DNA of 5,178 nucleotides. Origin: Bacteroidales bacterium. Its GTDB lineage: Bacteria; Bacteroidota; Bacteroidia; Bacteroidales; Muribaculaceae. Below are positions 1 through 5,178 of the stretch, piece after piece (position 1 is the stretch's first letter; each line of letters starts with the position of its first letter). The translations under genes and the position numbers were made by a program. The stretch is taken from contig WFMC01000050.1 of the NCBI GenBank assembly GCA_009177205.1, positions 7,087-12,264 on the forward strand. Direction: 5' to 3'. The notes below the pieces were generated by a model that was not told the origin of the DNA, did not search any database, and worked only from the letters and a program-made list of their open reading frames with translations.

Positions 1-767
1 TATGCTTTAATTAAATTGTCGGTAAGGTCATCCGCTACTTTTTCCACATCATCCAGATTGTCAACAGAAACAGATAGGGAAGTGCCTTGTGATTTTGACA
101 ATTGAGCCAATGATTGAATCAACTGCAAACTCCCGTAAATGAAGGTATCATCATAAGAATCAAAATGAGAATCAAAAATTCCGGCAACTTCAAGTTTGCG
201 TACGCGCAGTTGGTCAGAAATAAAATAGGTGTCTATTTTTGAGCCTCTTTTGAGAGAAAGTTTATCGGCAACAGATTTGCTTAATATTATTTTATTTATA
301 GACTCATCTCGTGTAAAATCCGGAATCTCGCCCTCAATCAGACTATCGTCAATGAACTCCAATAACGACTCACCTGCAAGAGATTTCATATAGACTCCCT
401 TAAAATCATCAGAGGTCTTTAGAATTGTGGGAATGGAAACCTGGACGGCTACATCTTTAACACCGGGAGTTGAAAGTATCATCTCTTTCAAGGTAGGTGT
501 TAATGTTATGATAGATTCGTCAGAATCCATTGCATATTCTTCGTCACTTTGCCGAGTGGAGATATATGGGATTAAAGAGATATGCGAATTAAAGCCGGAA
601 ATCTTTTTGGTAATTTCATTCTTAAAGCCCAAGACTATAGCGATGGCTCCCATCATCACCACGACGGAAAGAGCCACAGCGATAACAGCTACCTTCACTG
701 CCGGAGTCGACCGATGTCCGGAAGATGAAAGTGATAATTTTCGAGCTAAAAAGAATGTTACGCCCAT
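1..767 (-). CDS. FtsX/LolE-like ABC transporter permease (N-terminal part)
   Basis: This reading frame is open from an ATG at 767-765 to the left edge: 255 full codons plus two bases, with no stop, so the C-terminus lies outside the window. The protein begins MGVTFFLARKLSLSSSGHRS. A hydrophobic membrane segment follows at about residues 24-48 (VAVIAVALSVVVMMGAIAIV), then GFKNEITKKISGFNSHISL and a long extracytoplasmic region resembling the MacB/LolE periplasmic core. Within that region, VAGIFDSHFDSYDDTFIYGS (194-213) looks like the conserved end of the core in this family. Members are usually about 400 residues with three more membrane helices near the C-terminus, so roughly 60% is seen. The family works with an ATPase partner in lipoprotein release or other envelope export; the substrate here cannot be told. 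An in-frame GTG at 788-786 is the only alternative start before a stop at 791-789. I prefer the ATG because it places the ARK-type cytoplasmic N-terminus as in relatives. The gene is divergent from the gcv operon and probably unrelated to it. Confidence 0.88.
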   Translation of the reverse strand, partial: MGVTFFLARKLSLSSSGHRSTPAVKVAVIAVALSVVVMMGAIAIVLGFKNEITKKISGFNSHISLIPYISTRQSDEEYAMDSDESIITLTPTLKEMILSTPGVKDVAVQVSIPTILKTSDDFKGVYMKSLAGESLLEFIDDSLIEGEIPDFTRDESINKIILSKSVADKLSLKRGSKIDTYFISDQLRVRKLEVAGIFDSHFDSYDDTFIYGSLQLIQSLAQLSKSQGTSLSVSVDNLDDVEKVADDLTDNLIKA

Positions 768-800
768 ACCCGATAATGGTAAAAACACTTAATTTTTTTA

Positions 801-808
801 CAAAATTA
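801..808 (-). promoter_or_regulatory. Candidate -7 element for the permease gene
   Basis: Read on the minus strand, 808-801 is TAATTTTG, which fits the Bacteroidota -7 consensus TAnnTTTG. It would start transcription near 793-797, leaving a leader of about 30 nt before the ATG at 767. The partner -33 element is poor: the nearest minus-strand TTG (836-834) is 25 nt from the -7 box, rather than the usual 19-21. The region is very AT-rich, so a chance match is possible. Confidence 0.4.
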
Positions 809-816
809 AGAAAAAA

Positions 817-848
817 TTTGTGAATTAATCATTCAATAGTTAACTTTG
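817..848 (+). promoter_or_regulatory. Bacteroidota-type promoter of the gcv operon
   Basis: TTTG at 817-820 and TAACTTTG at 841-848 match the Bacteroidota primary sigma factor signals (-33 TTTG, -7 TAnnTTTG), with a 20-nt spacer, which is the usual distance. Transcription would begin around 852-856, giving a leader of about 70 nt before gcvT. It is the only sequence I found upstream of gcvT that matches both boxes, and no comparable pair is visible in the gaps between the gcv genes, so it probably drives the whole operon. The -33 box lies only 8 bp from the minus-strand -7 candidate at 801-808, so the two promoters may compete. Confidence 0.7.
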
Positions 849-925
849 AAAAAATAATGGAGTAAAGCTAAAACATAGCATAAAAAACTTCAAACCTTAA
901 ACCTGATAACAACAAAACATCTGAA
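849..925 (+). other. Predicted 5' leader of the gcv operon, no riboswitch seen
   Basis: This is an AT-rich stretch between the promoter and the gcvT start. It holds a tiny inverted repeat, GCTA (867-870) and TAGC (876-879), and a near-perfect tandem 7-mer, AAACCTT (892-898) then AAACCTG (899-905). It ends in an A-rich tract (about 908-918) of the kind that precedes Bacteroidota starts. At under 80 nt, and without the conserved G-rich core, it is too short and too unstructured to be a standard tandem glycine riboswitch. I see no open reading frame in it. Confidence 0.5.
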
Positions 926-2020
926 ATGGAAGAGAATCTTATCAAGACCTGTTTGCATGATCGTCATGTAAAACTCGGCGCGTTGATGTCGCCTTTCGGC
1001 GGATTTGATATGCCGATACAATATGCAGGCATTACGGAAGAACACAATGCAGTCCGCCAAAATGTAGGAGTATTTGACGTCAGCCACATGGGTGAGGTCA
1101 GAGTGAAAGGTCCTGACGCATATAAATACGTAAGCCATATTTTTGTTAACGATGTAACGGGAGCGCCCGACGGTCAGATTTTCTACGGCATGATGTGTTA
1201 TGAAAATGGAGGCACCGTTGATGATCTCTTGGTGTATAAAGTTAATGATGAAGAATATTTCCTTGTCATTAATGCTGCCAATATTGACAAAGATGTAGAG
1301 TGGATTAAAAAGAATGCAGAAGGATTTAATGTAACCATAGAGGATGAATCTCCCAAATATGGTGAGGTTGCCATTCAAGGTCCCAATGCTGAAACCACAG
1401 TTGAAAAAGTTCTCGGTATTCCTTGTGCCGACATCCCATTCTACAATTTCCGCACATTGGAAAAAGATGGAGAGGAAATCATCATCAGTCGCACGGGCTA
1501 TACAGGTGAAGACGGTTTTGAAATCTACGGTTCTCATGACTTCATCCGCAATGTCTGGGATAAGCTTATGGAAGCAGGGGTTCAACCTTGCGGTCTGGGT
1601 TGCAGAGATACATTGCGTTTTGAAGTAGGCTTGCCTCTTTATGGAGATGAATTGGCTGCCGACATCACTCCGATAGAAGCAAGTTTAAGTATGTTTGTCA
1701 AACTTGACAAGCCGGAATTTATCGGCAAGGAAGCTTTGGCAAAGCAGAAAGCGGAAGGTGTTAAACGCAGAATCGTCGGAATTGAATTGGCAGGTTCAGC
1801 TGTGCCTCGTCATGGCTATCCGGTATTGGTAAACGGCGAGAAAGTGGGTGAAATCACCACAGGCTACAAATCCATTTCTACCGGCAAGAGTGTTGCAATG
1901 GCAATGATTGACAAGCCTTACGATAAACTCGGAACGGAAGTTGAGGTTCAAATTCGTAAAAAGACATTCCCCGGAACTGTAGTGAAAAAAAGATTCTACG
2001 ATAAGAATTATAAAAAATAA
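926..2020 (+). CDS. gcvT: Glycine cleavage system T-protein (aminomethyltransferase)
   Basis: GcvT is the cytoplasmic tetrahydrofolate-dependent aminomethyltransferase (EC 2.1.2.10). It takes the aminomethyl group from the lipoyl arm of GcvH, releases ammonia and makes 5,10-methylene-THF. The 364-residue length is the usual full length (the E. coli protein has the same). Conserved blocks are GVFDVSHMGEVRVKGP (48-63), GGTVDDLLVY (95-104), whose Asp pair at 99-100 includes the position of the E. coli catalytic Asp101, RTGYTGEDGFEIYG (189-202) and GLGCRDTLRFEVGLPLYGDE (223-242). The C-terminal barrel domain covers about 275-364 and ends in a basic tail, VVKKRFYDKNYKK. The ATG at 926 gives a natural N-terminus; the next Met (21) would remove conserved sequence. 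The start follows an A-rich tract without a Shine-Dalgarno. It is the first gene of the operon, 37 nt before gcvH, behind a good promoter at 817-848. A long antisense frame inside it is a shadow. Confidence 0.98.
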   Translation: MEENLIKTCLHDRHVKLGALMSPFGGFDMPIQYAGITEEHNAVRQNVGVFDVSHMGEVRVKGPDAYKYVSHIFVNDVTGAPDGQIFYGMMCYENGGTVDDLLVYKVNDEEYFLVINAANIDKDVEWIKKNAEGFNVTIEDESPKYGEVAIQGPNAETTVEKVLGIPCADIPFYNFRTLEKDGEEIIISRTGYTGEDGFEIYGSHDFIRNVWDKLMEAGVQPCGLGCRDTLRFEVGLPLYGDELAADITPIEASLSMFVKLDKPEFIGKEALAKQKAEGVKRRIVGIELAGSAVPRHGYPVLVNGEKVGEITTGYKSISTGKSVAMAMIDKPYDKLGTEVEVQIRKKTFPGTVVKKRFYDKNYKK

Positions 2021-2057
2021 GAAAATATAAATACAATTCAATAAGAGCTTAATCATT

Positions 2058-2438
2058 ATGAGCAAAATTTTAGACAACCTCCGCTATGCGGATTCACATG
2101 AATGGGTGAAATTAGATGGAGATATCGCAACAGTAGGCATCACTGATTACGCCCAACATGCACTTGGAAGTATCGTATATGTTGACATGCCCGAAGAAGG
2201 GGATGAAGTGACAGCCGGAGAAGAATTTGGTGCTGTAGAATCTGTTAAAGCAGCAAGTGATTTAATTTCGCCCGTAAGTGGTGAAGTTGTAGAGATCAAC
2301 ACTGCCCTTGAAGACAGCCCTGAACTCGTGAATGAAGATGCATTTGAGAATTGGATTATGAAAGTGAAAGTTTCCGATCCTTCAGAAATCGACAATCTTC
2401 TTGATGCAGCAGCTTACGCAAAAATTTGCGAAGAATAA
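2058..2438 (+). CDS. gcvH: Glycine cleavage system H-protein (lipoyl carrier)
   Basis: GcvH is the small lipoylated shuttle protein that carries the aminomethyl group from the P-protein to GcvT, and is then reoxidised by dihydrolipoamide dehydrogenase. The 126-residue length is normal. The N-terminus has the usual RYADSHEWVKLDGDIATVGI (9-28). The lipoyl attachment site is GAVESVKAASDLISPVSGEV (58-77), with Lys64 as the modified residue, and SPELVNEDAFENWIMKVK (87-104) follows. Two small departures from the E. coli-type protein are visible: LGS instead of LGD at 36-38, and a loop one residue shorter before Trp99 (NEDAFENW). From memory, both fit Bacteroidales GcvH, so I do not read them as defects. 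The ATG at 2058 gives the expected N-terminus. It sits 37 nt after gcvT and 108 nt before gcvPA, and that unusually long second gap contains a hairpin. Lipoylation enzymes are not encoded in this window. Confidence 0.98.
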   Translation: MSKILDNLRYADSHEWVKLDGDIATVGITDYAQHALGSIVYVDMPEEGDEVTAGEEFGAVESVKAASDLISPVSGEVVEINTALEDSPELVNEDAFENWIMKVKVSDPSEIDNLLDAAAYAKICEE

Positions 2439-2455
2439 TTAATTCAATCTGATAA

Positions 2456-2504
2456 GAACGCCAATTTCCCTATCAGTTTCTCAACGGAAGGGTTATTGGC
2501 GTTT
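2456..2504 (+). other. Inverted repeat / RNA hairpin between gcvH and gcvPA
   Basis: AACGCCAAT (2457-2465) pairs perfectly over 9 bp with ATTGGCGTT (2495-2503), and a G-U pair at 2456/2504 can extend the base. Inside, a TT/TT internal loop is followed by CCCT (2468-2471) pairing with AGGG (2489-2492), closing a 17-nt loop. The element lies within the 108-nt spacer, starting 18 nt after the gcvH stop and ending 42 nt before the gcvPA start. The right arm runs into TTTATT rather than a clean U-tract, so it is a poor intrinsic terminator. Partial attenuation, RNA processing or protection of the upstream gcvTH message are possible roles; none is shown. A smaller TTCC/GGAA repeat (2506-2509, 2516-2519) follows. 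Confidence 0.6.
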
Positions 2505-2546
2505 ATTCCATTGGAGGAAAAACAATAAAAAGAAAACATCAAATTA

Positions 2547-3872
2547 ATGAGCAACAAATTCATCCCTCATACTGAAGAGGATATACGCCTGATGCTTGAT
2601 AAAATCGGCGTTAACTCTATTGATGACCTTTATAGCGACGTGCCTCAAGAGGTTATCTTCAAAGAAGAATATAACATCCCTTCCGCAATGTCAGAAATAG
2701 AACTTCGTAAGCATTTCGAAGAGTTGGGTAAGAAAAACAAAGGTCTTACCATTTTTGCCGGTGGAGGTGTATATGATCATTATAGTCCTTCGGTTATAAA
2801 TCATCTTTTGCAACGTAGCGAATTTTATACCGCCTATACTCCCTATCAACCGGAAATTTCACAAGGAACGTTGCAATATATTTTCGAATATCAGAGCATC
2901 ATCAGCGAGCTGACAGGAATGGAAGCGACTAATGCTTCAATGTATGACGGCACTACCGCAACTGCAGAAGTGATGTTCATGATGGTGGCATCTTCAAAAA
3001 AGAAGAATCGTGTATTGTTGTCTTCTACACTTGCCGATTATGTTATCAAAGTTGTGAAGACTTACGCTAAATTCCATGGTGTTGATATTACTGTCATACC
3101 TGAAAAAGACGGAGTTACCGACTTGGATGAAATGCAAAAAGAACTTGCAGCCGGCGATGTGGCAGGTGTGATTTTGCCTTCACCCAATAAATATGGTATT
3201 CTTGAAGATTTCACAGGGGTTGCCGACACAATTCATAATGCCAAAGCATATATGGCAATTAATGCTGACCCGTCTGCCCTCGCAGTAATCAAAACTCCCG
3301 CTGAATGGGGAGCTGACGTGGCTTGTGGTGACGGTCAGACTCTCGGTATGCCATTGAATTTCGGAGGACCTTATTTAGGTTATATTTCATGCAATAAAGC
3401 GATGTTGCGTAAAATGCCCGGAAGAGTTGTGGGTGCCACTAAAGATGCTGACGGCAAGCGAGCATTCGTATTGACACTCCAAGCACGCGAACAGCATATC
3501 AGAAGGGAGAAAGCAACTTCAAATATATGCTCCAACCAGTCCCTTATGGCTCTATATGCCACCATATATGTGGCGTTGATGGGCAAGCAAGGAATGAAGG
3601 AATTAAATCGCATGGCATGCGACGGCGCTCACTATTTATTTAATAAGTTAATTGAATCCGGAAAATTTGAGGCTGCATTCCCCGGCAAACCATTCTTAAA
3701 GGAATTTGTGGTTAAAACAGATCTGGACATTGAAAAAATCAACTCTAAATTGCTTGAAAACGGCATAATGGGTGGAATTAATCTGGGCAACGGAATGATT
3801 GAATTTGCTGTAACGGAGAAAAGAACCAAAGAAGAAATCGACCAATTGATAGCTATAATGTTATCGTGTTAA
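2547..3872 (+). CDS. gcvPA: Glycine dehydrogenase (decarboxylating) subunit 1
   Basis: GcvPA is the N-terminal half of the two-subunit P-protein (EC 1.4.4.2). With GcvPB it decarboxylates glycine on PLP and loads the aminomethyl group on GcvH. The 441-residue length is typical for stand-alone GcvPA. Characteristic blocks are FAGGGVYDHYSPSVI (70-84), FYTAYTPYQPEISQGTLQYI (93-112), NASMYDGTTATAE (129-141), ACGDGQTLGMPLNFGGPYLG (259-278) and, near the end, LTLQAREQHIRREKATSNIC (309-328) followed by SNQSLMALYATIY. The fold is that of an aminotransferase-like PLP enzyme, but this half has no PLP-binding lysine; that residue is in GcvPB, as expected. The ATG at 2547 is certain: an in-frame TAA at 2526-2528 lies just upstream with no other start between. 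It is preceded by an A-rich tract; a GGAGG at 2513-2517 is too far away (29 nt) to serve this start directly. gcvPB follows after 20 nt in a different frame. Confidence 0.98.
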   Translation: MSNKFIPHTEEDIRLMLDKIGVNSIDDLYSDVPQEVIFKEEYNIPSAMSEIELRKHFEELGKKNKGLTIFAGGGVYDHYSPSVINHLLQRSEFYTAYTPYQPEISQGTLQYIFEYQSIISELTGMEATNASMYDGTTATAEVMFMMVASSKKKNRVLLSSTLADYVIKVVKTYAKFHGVDITVIPEKDGVTDLDEMQKELAAGDVAGVILPSPNKYGILEDFTGVADTIHNAKAYMAINADPSALAVIKTPAEWGADVACGDGQTLGMPLNFGGPYLGYISCNKAMLRKMPGRVVGATKDADGKRAFVLTLQAREQHIRREKATSNICSNQSLMALYATIYVALMGKQGMKELNRMACDGAHYLFNKLIESGKFEAAFPGKPFLKEFVVKTDLDIEKINSKLLENGIMGGINLGNGMIEFAVTEKRTKEEIDQLIAIMLSC

Positions 3873-3892
3873 TACTATAAAATAAGTCAACA

Positions 3893-5178
3893 ATGAAATA
3901 TTACGATAAACTTATATTTGAATTGTCGCGTCCCGGAAGAAAAGGATTCGAATTACCTAAGACAGACCTCGGACACGATGCATTTGCTGAAATGCCAGCC
4001 GACTTGATGCGCTCTCAGGATGCCGAATTGCCTGAAGTGAGCGAGCTTGACGTAGTGAGACACTACACAAATCTTAGCAACAAGAACTTTGGCGTTGACA
4101 CCGGTTTTTATCCCCTGGGTTCTTGCACAATGAAATATAATCCCAAAATAAATGAAGAATTAGCTGCTTTGCCGGCTTTCACACAATTGCATCCTCTACA
4201 AGATGAGAAGAGTGTGCAAGGTGCATTGGAATTATATTGGAATCTTCAACATGCCTTGGCTAATATTGCAGGACTTTATGAGTTTACTTTAAATCCGTAT
4301 GCAGGTGCTCACGGAGAATTGACCGGATTGATGGTGATGCGTCAATATCATTTGTCTAATGGTGATACGAAAAGGACAAAAGTTATCGTACCCAATTCTG
4401 CCCACGGCACAAATCCCGCGTCTGCAATGGTAGCAGGTCTTGAAGTTGTGGAAGTTAAGTCAAAACCTAACGGCTCAATCGATGTAGAAGATCTGAAGCC
4501 GCTTCTCGATGACACAATCGCCGGCATAATGATGACCAATCCGAATACACTCGGCATGTTTGAGACAGAGATTATGGAGATTGCCGAACTCGTGCATAAG
4601 GCAGGAGGATTACTCTATTACGACGGTGCGAATCTGAACCCGTTACTTGGCAAGGTTCGTCCCGGAGATATGGGCTTTGACATTATGCATATCAATCTTC
4701 ACAAGACTTTCTCCACACCTCATGGTGGCGGTGGTCCGGGTAGCGGACCGGTTGGCGTAACTGAGAAACTCGCCAAATTCCTTCCTAATCCTAAAGTTAA
4801 GAAGAATGCAGATGGAAGTTTTACAATTATTACGGGAGATGAAAGTCTCGGTAGCATATCATCTTTCTTGGGCAACTTCGGCGTCATGATGAAAGCATAC
4901 GCTTATATATTGACGCTTGGCAAAGAAAATATCAAGAATGTGGGTCCGATGGCAACTTTGAACGCCAATTATATAAAAGAGAGTCTCAAAGATGATTATT
5001 TGTTGCCTATTGAGGGTGTATGCAAACATGAATTTGTGTTTGACGGACTGAAAGACAAGTCAACAGAGGTAACAACACTAAACGTCGCTAAACGCCTGTT
5101 AGACTACGGTTTCCATGCTCCTACAATCTATTTCCCGCTTCTGTTCCATGAAAGTATGATGATTGAGCCCACGGAGAC
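3893..5178 (+). CDS. gcvPB: Glycine dehydrogenase (decarboxylating) subunit 2 (3' end cut off)
   Basis: GcvPB is the catalytic, PLP-binding half of the two-subunit P-protein and forms the glycine decarboxylase together with GcvPA. The frame is open from the ATG at 3893 to the window end: 428 codons plus two bases. Family members are about 475-490 residues, so around 50 C-terminal residues lie outside. Visible blocks are GVDTGFYPLGSCTMKYNP (67-84), LNPYAGAHGELTGL (133-146), VPNSAHGTNPASA (166-178), TNPNTLGMFE (215-224) and YYDGANLN (242-249), whose Asp244 is the likely pyridine-nitrogen partner. The PLP site is HINLHKTFSTPHGGGGPGSG (266-285), with Lys271 (codon 4703-4705) as the Schiff-base lysine. 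GSISSFLGNFGVMMKAYAYI (320-339) and the family-typical PTIYFPLL (409-416) follow. No frameshift or stop is seen. The start follows the gcvPA stop by 20 nt, so the two subunits are probably made together from one message. Confidence 0.97.
   Translation, partial: MKYYDKLIFELSRPGRKGFELPKTDLGHDAFAEMPADLMRSQDAELPEVSELDVVRHYTNLSNKNFGVDTGFYPLGSCTMKYNPKINEELAALPAFTQLHPLQDEKSVQGALELYWNLQHALANIAGLYEFTLNPYAGAHGELTGLMVMRQYHLSNGDTKRTKVIVPNSAHGTNPASAMVAGLEVVEVKSKPNGSIDVEDLKPLLDDTIAGIMMTNPNTLGMFETEIMEIAELVHKAGGLLYYDGANLNPLLGKVRPGDMGFDIMHINLHKTFSTPHGGGGPGSGPVGVTEKLAKFLPNPKVKKNADGSFTIITGDESLGSISSFLGNFGVMMKAYAYILTLGKENIKNVGPMATLNANYIKESLKDDYLLPIEGVCKHEFVFDGLKDKSTEVTTLNVAKRLLDYGFHAPTIYFPLLFHESMMIEPTE

Noticed and set aside
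786..788. GTG as an upstream start for the permease gene
   Set aside because: It would add seven residues (VFLPLSG) before the family-like N-terminus and would lie within about 10 nt of the predicted transcription start. The ATG at 767 is more plausible, though not proven.
427..792. Plus-strand open frame (121 codons) in the left part of the window
   Set aside because: It is antisense to the permease gene, which has family-typical N-terminal membrane and periplasmic sequence. The plus-strand frame has no recognisable protein features.
890..1585. Long minus-strand open frame (231 codons) opposite gcvT
   Set aside because: It lies almost wholly antisense to a clear, full-length gcvT. Its translation shows no recognisable domain and is Cys/Phe/Ile-rich, as expected of a shadow frame.
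2456..2504. Reading the hairpin as an intrinsic terminator that ends a gcvT-gcvH unit
   Set aside because: No clean U-tract follows the right arm (TTTATTCC), and the same pathway continues downstream with no visible new promoter.
3873..3892. Possibility that gcvPA/gcvPB is a fused gcvP broken by a frameshift or stop
   Set aside because: Both proteins have normal lengths and normal terminal sequence for stand-alone subunits, a proper gap and a separate start, which matches the well-known split form.
4348..4557. Minus-strand open frame of 69 codons inside gcvPB, and similar short frames inside gcvT, gcvH and gcvPA
   Set aside because: All lie within well-conserved coding sequence on the other strand or in another frame and show no domain of their own.

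Overview
The window looks like a chromosomal segment from a Bacteroidota bacterium, most likely an uncultured or gut-type Bacteroidales. Three things point there. The start codons follow A-rich tracts with no properly spaced Shine-Dalgarno sequence. The region before gcvT carries a Bacteroidota-type promoter (TTTG, 20-nt spacer, TAACTTTG, i.e. TAnnTTTG). The protein details, such as the GcvT C-terminus and the short NEDAFENW loop of GcvH, resemble Bacteroidales versions as I remember them. Family-level placement is not possible by eye.

Layout: bases 1-767 (minus strand) hold the N-terminal 255 codons of an FtsX/LolE-type ABC transporter permease that runs off the left edge. Bases 768-925 are a divergent intergenic region with a good plus-strand promoter and a weaker minus-strand -7 candidate. 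From 926 to the right edge there is one plus-strand operon, gcvT - gcvH - gcvPA - gcvPB, with gaps of 37, 108 and 20 nt. gcvPB is cut by the window end after 428 codons.

Together the four plus-strand genes encode three of the four glycine cleavage proteins. The P-protein is made as two subunits (GcvPA and GcvPB), and PLP sits on Lys271 of GcvPB. It decarboxylates glycine and passes the aminomethyl group to the lipoyl arm on Lys64 of GcvH. GcvT then releases ammonia and transfers the one-carbon unit to tetrahydrofolate, giving 5,10-methylene-THF. The L-protein (dihydrolipoamide dehydrogenase), which reoxidises the lipoyl arm, is not in the window and is usually encoded elsewhere.

This is essentially an ordinary housekeeping region. 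I found no mobile element, CRISPR array, RNA gene or undescribed system. The points most worth a second look are a perfect 9-bp inverted repeat in the long gcvH-gcvPA spacer, the compact divergent promoter region, and the split P-protein.
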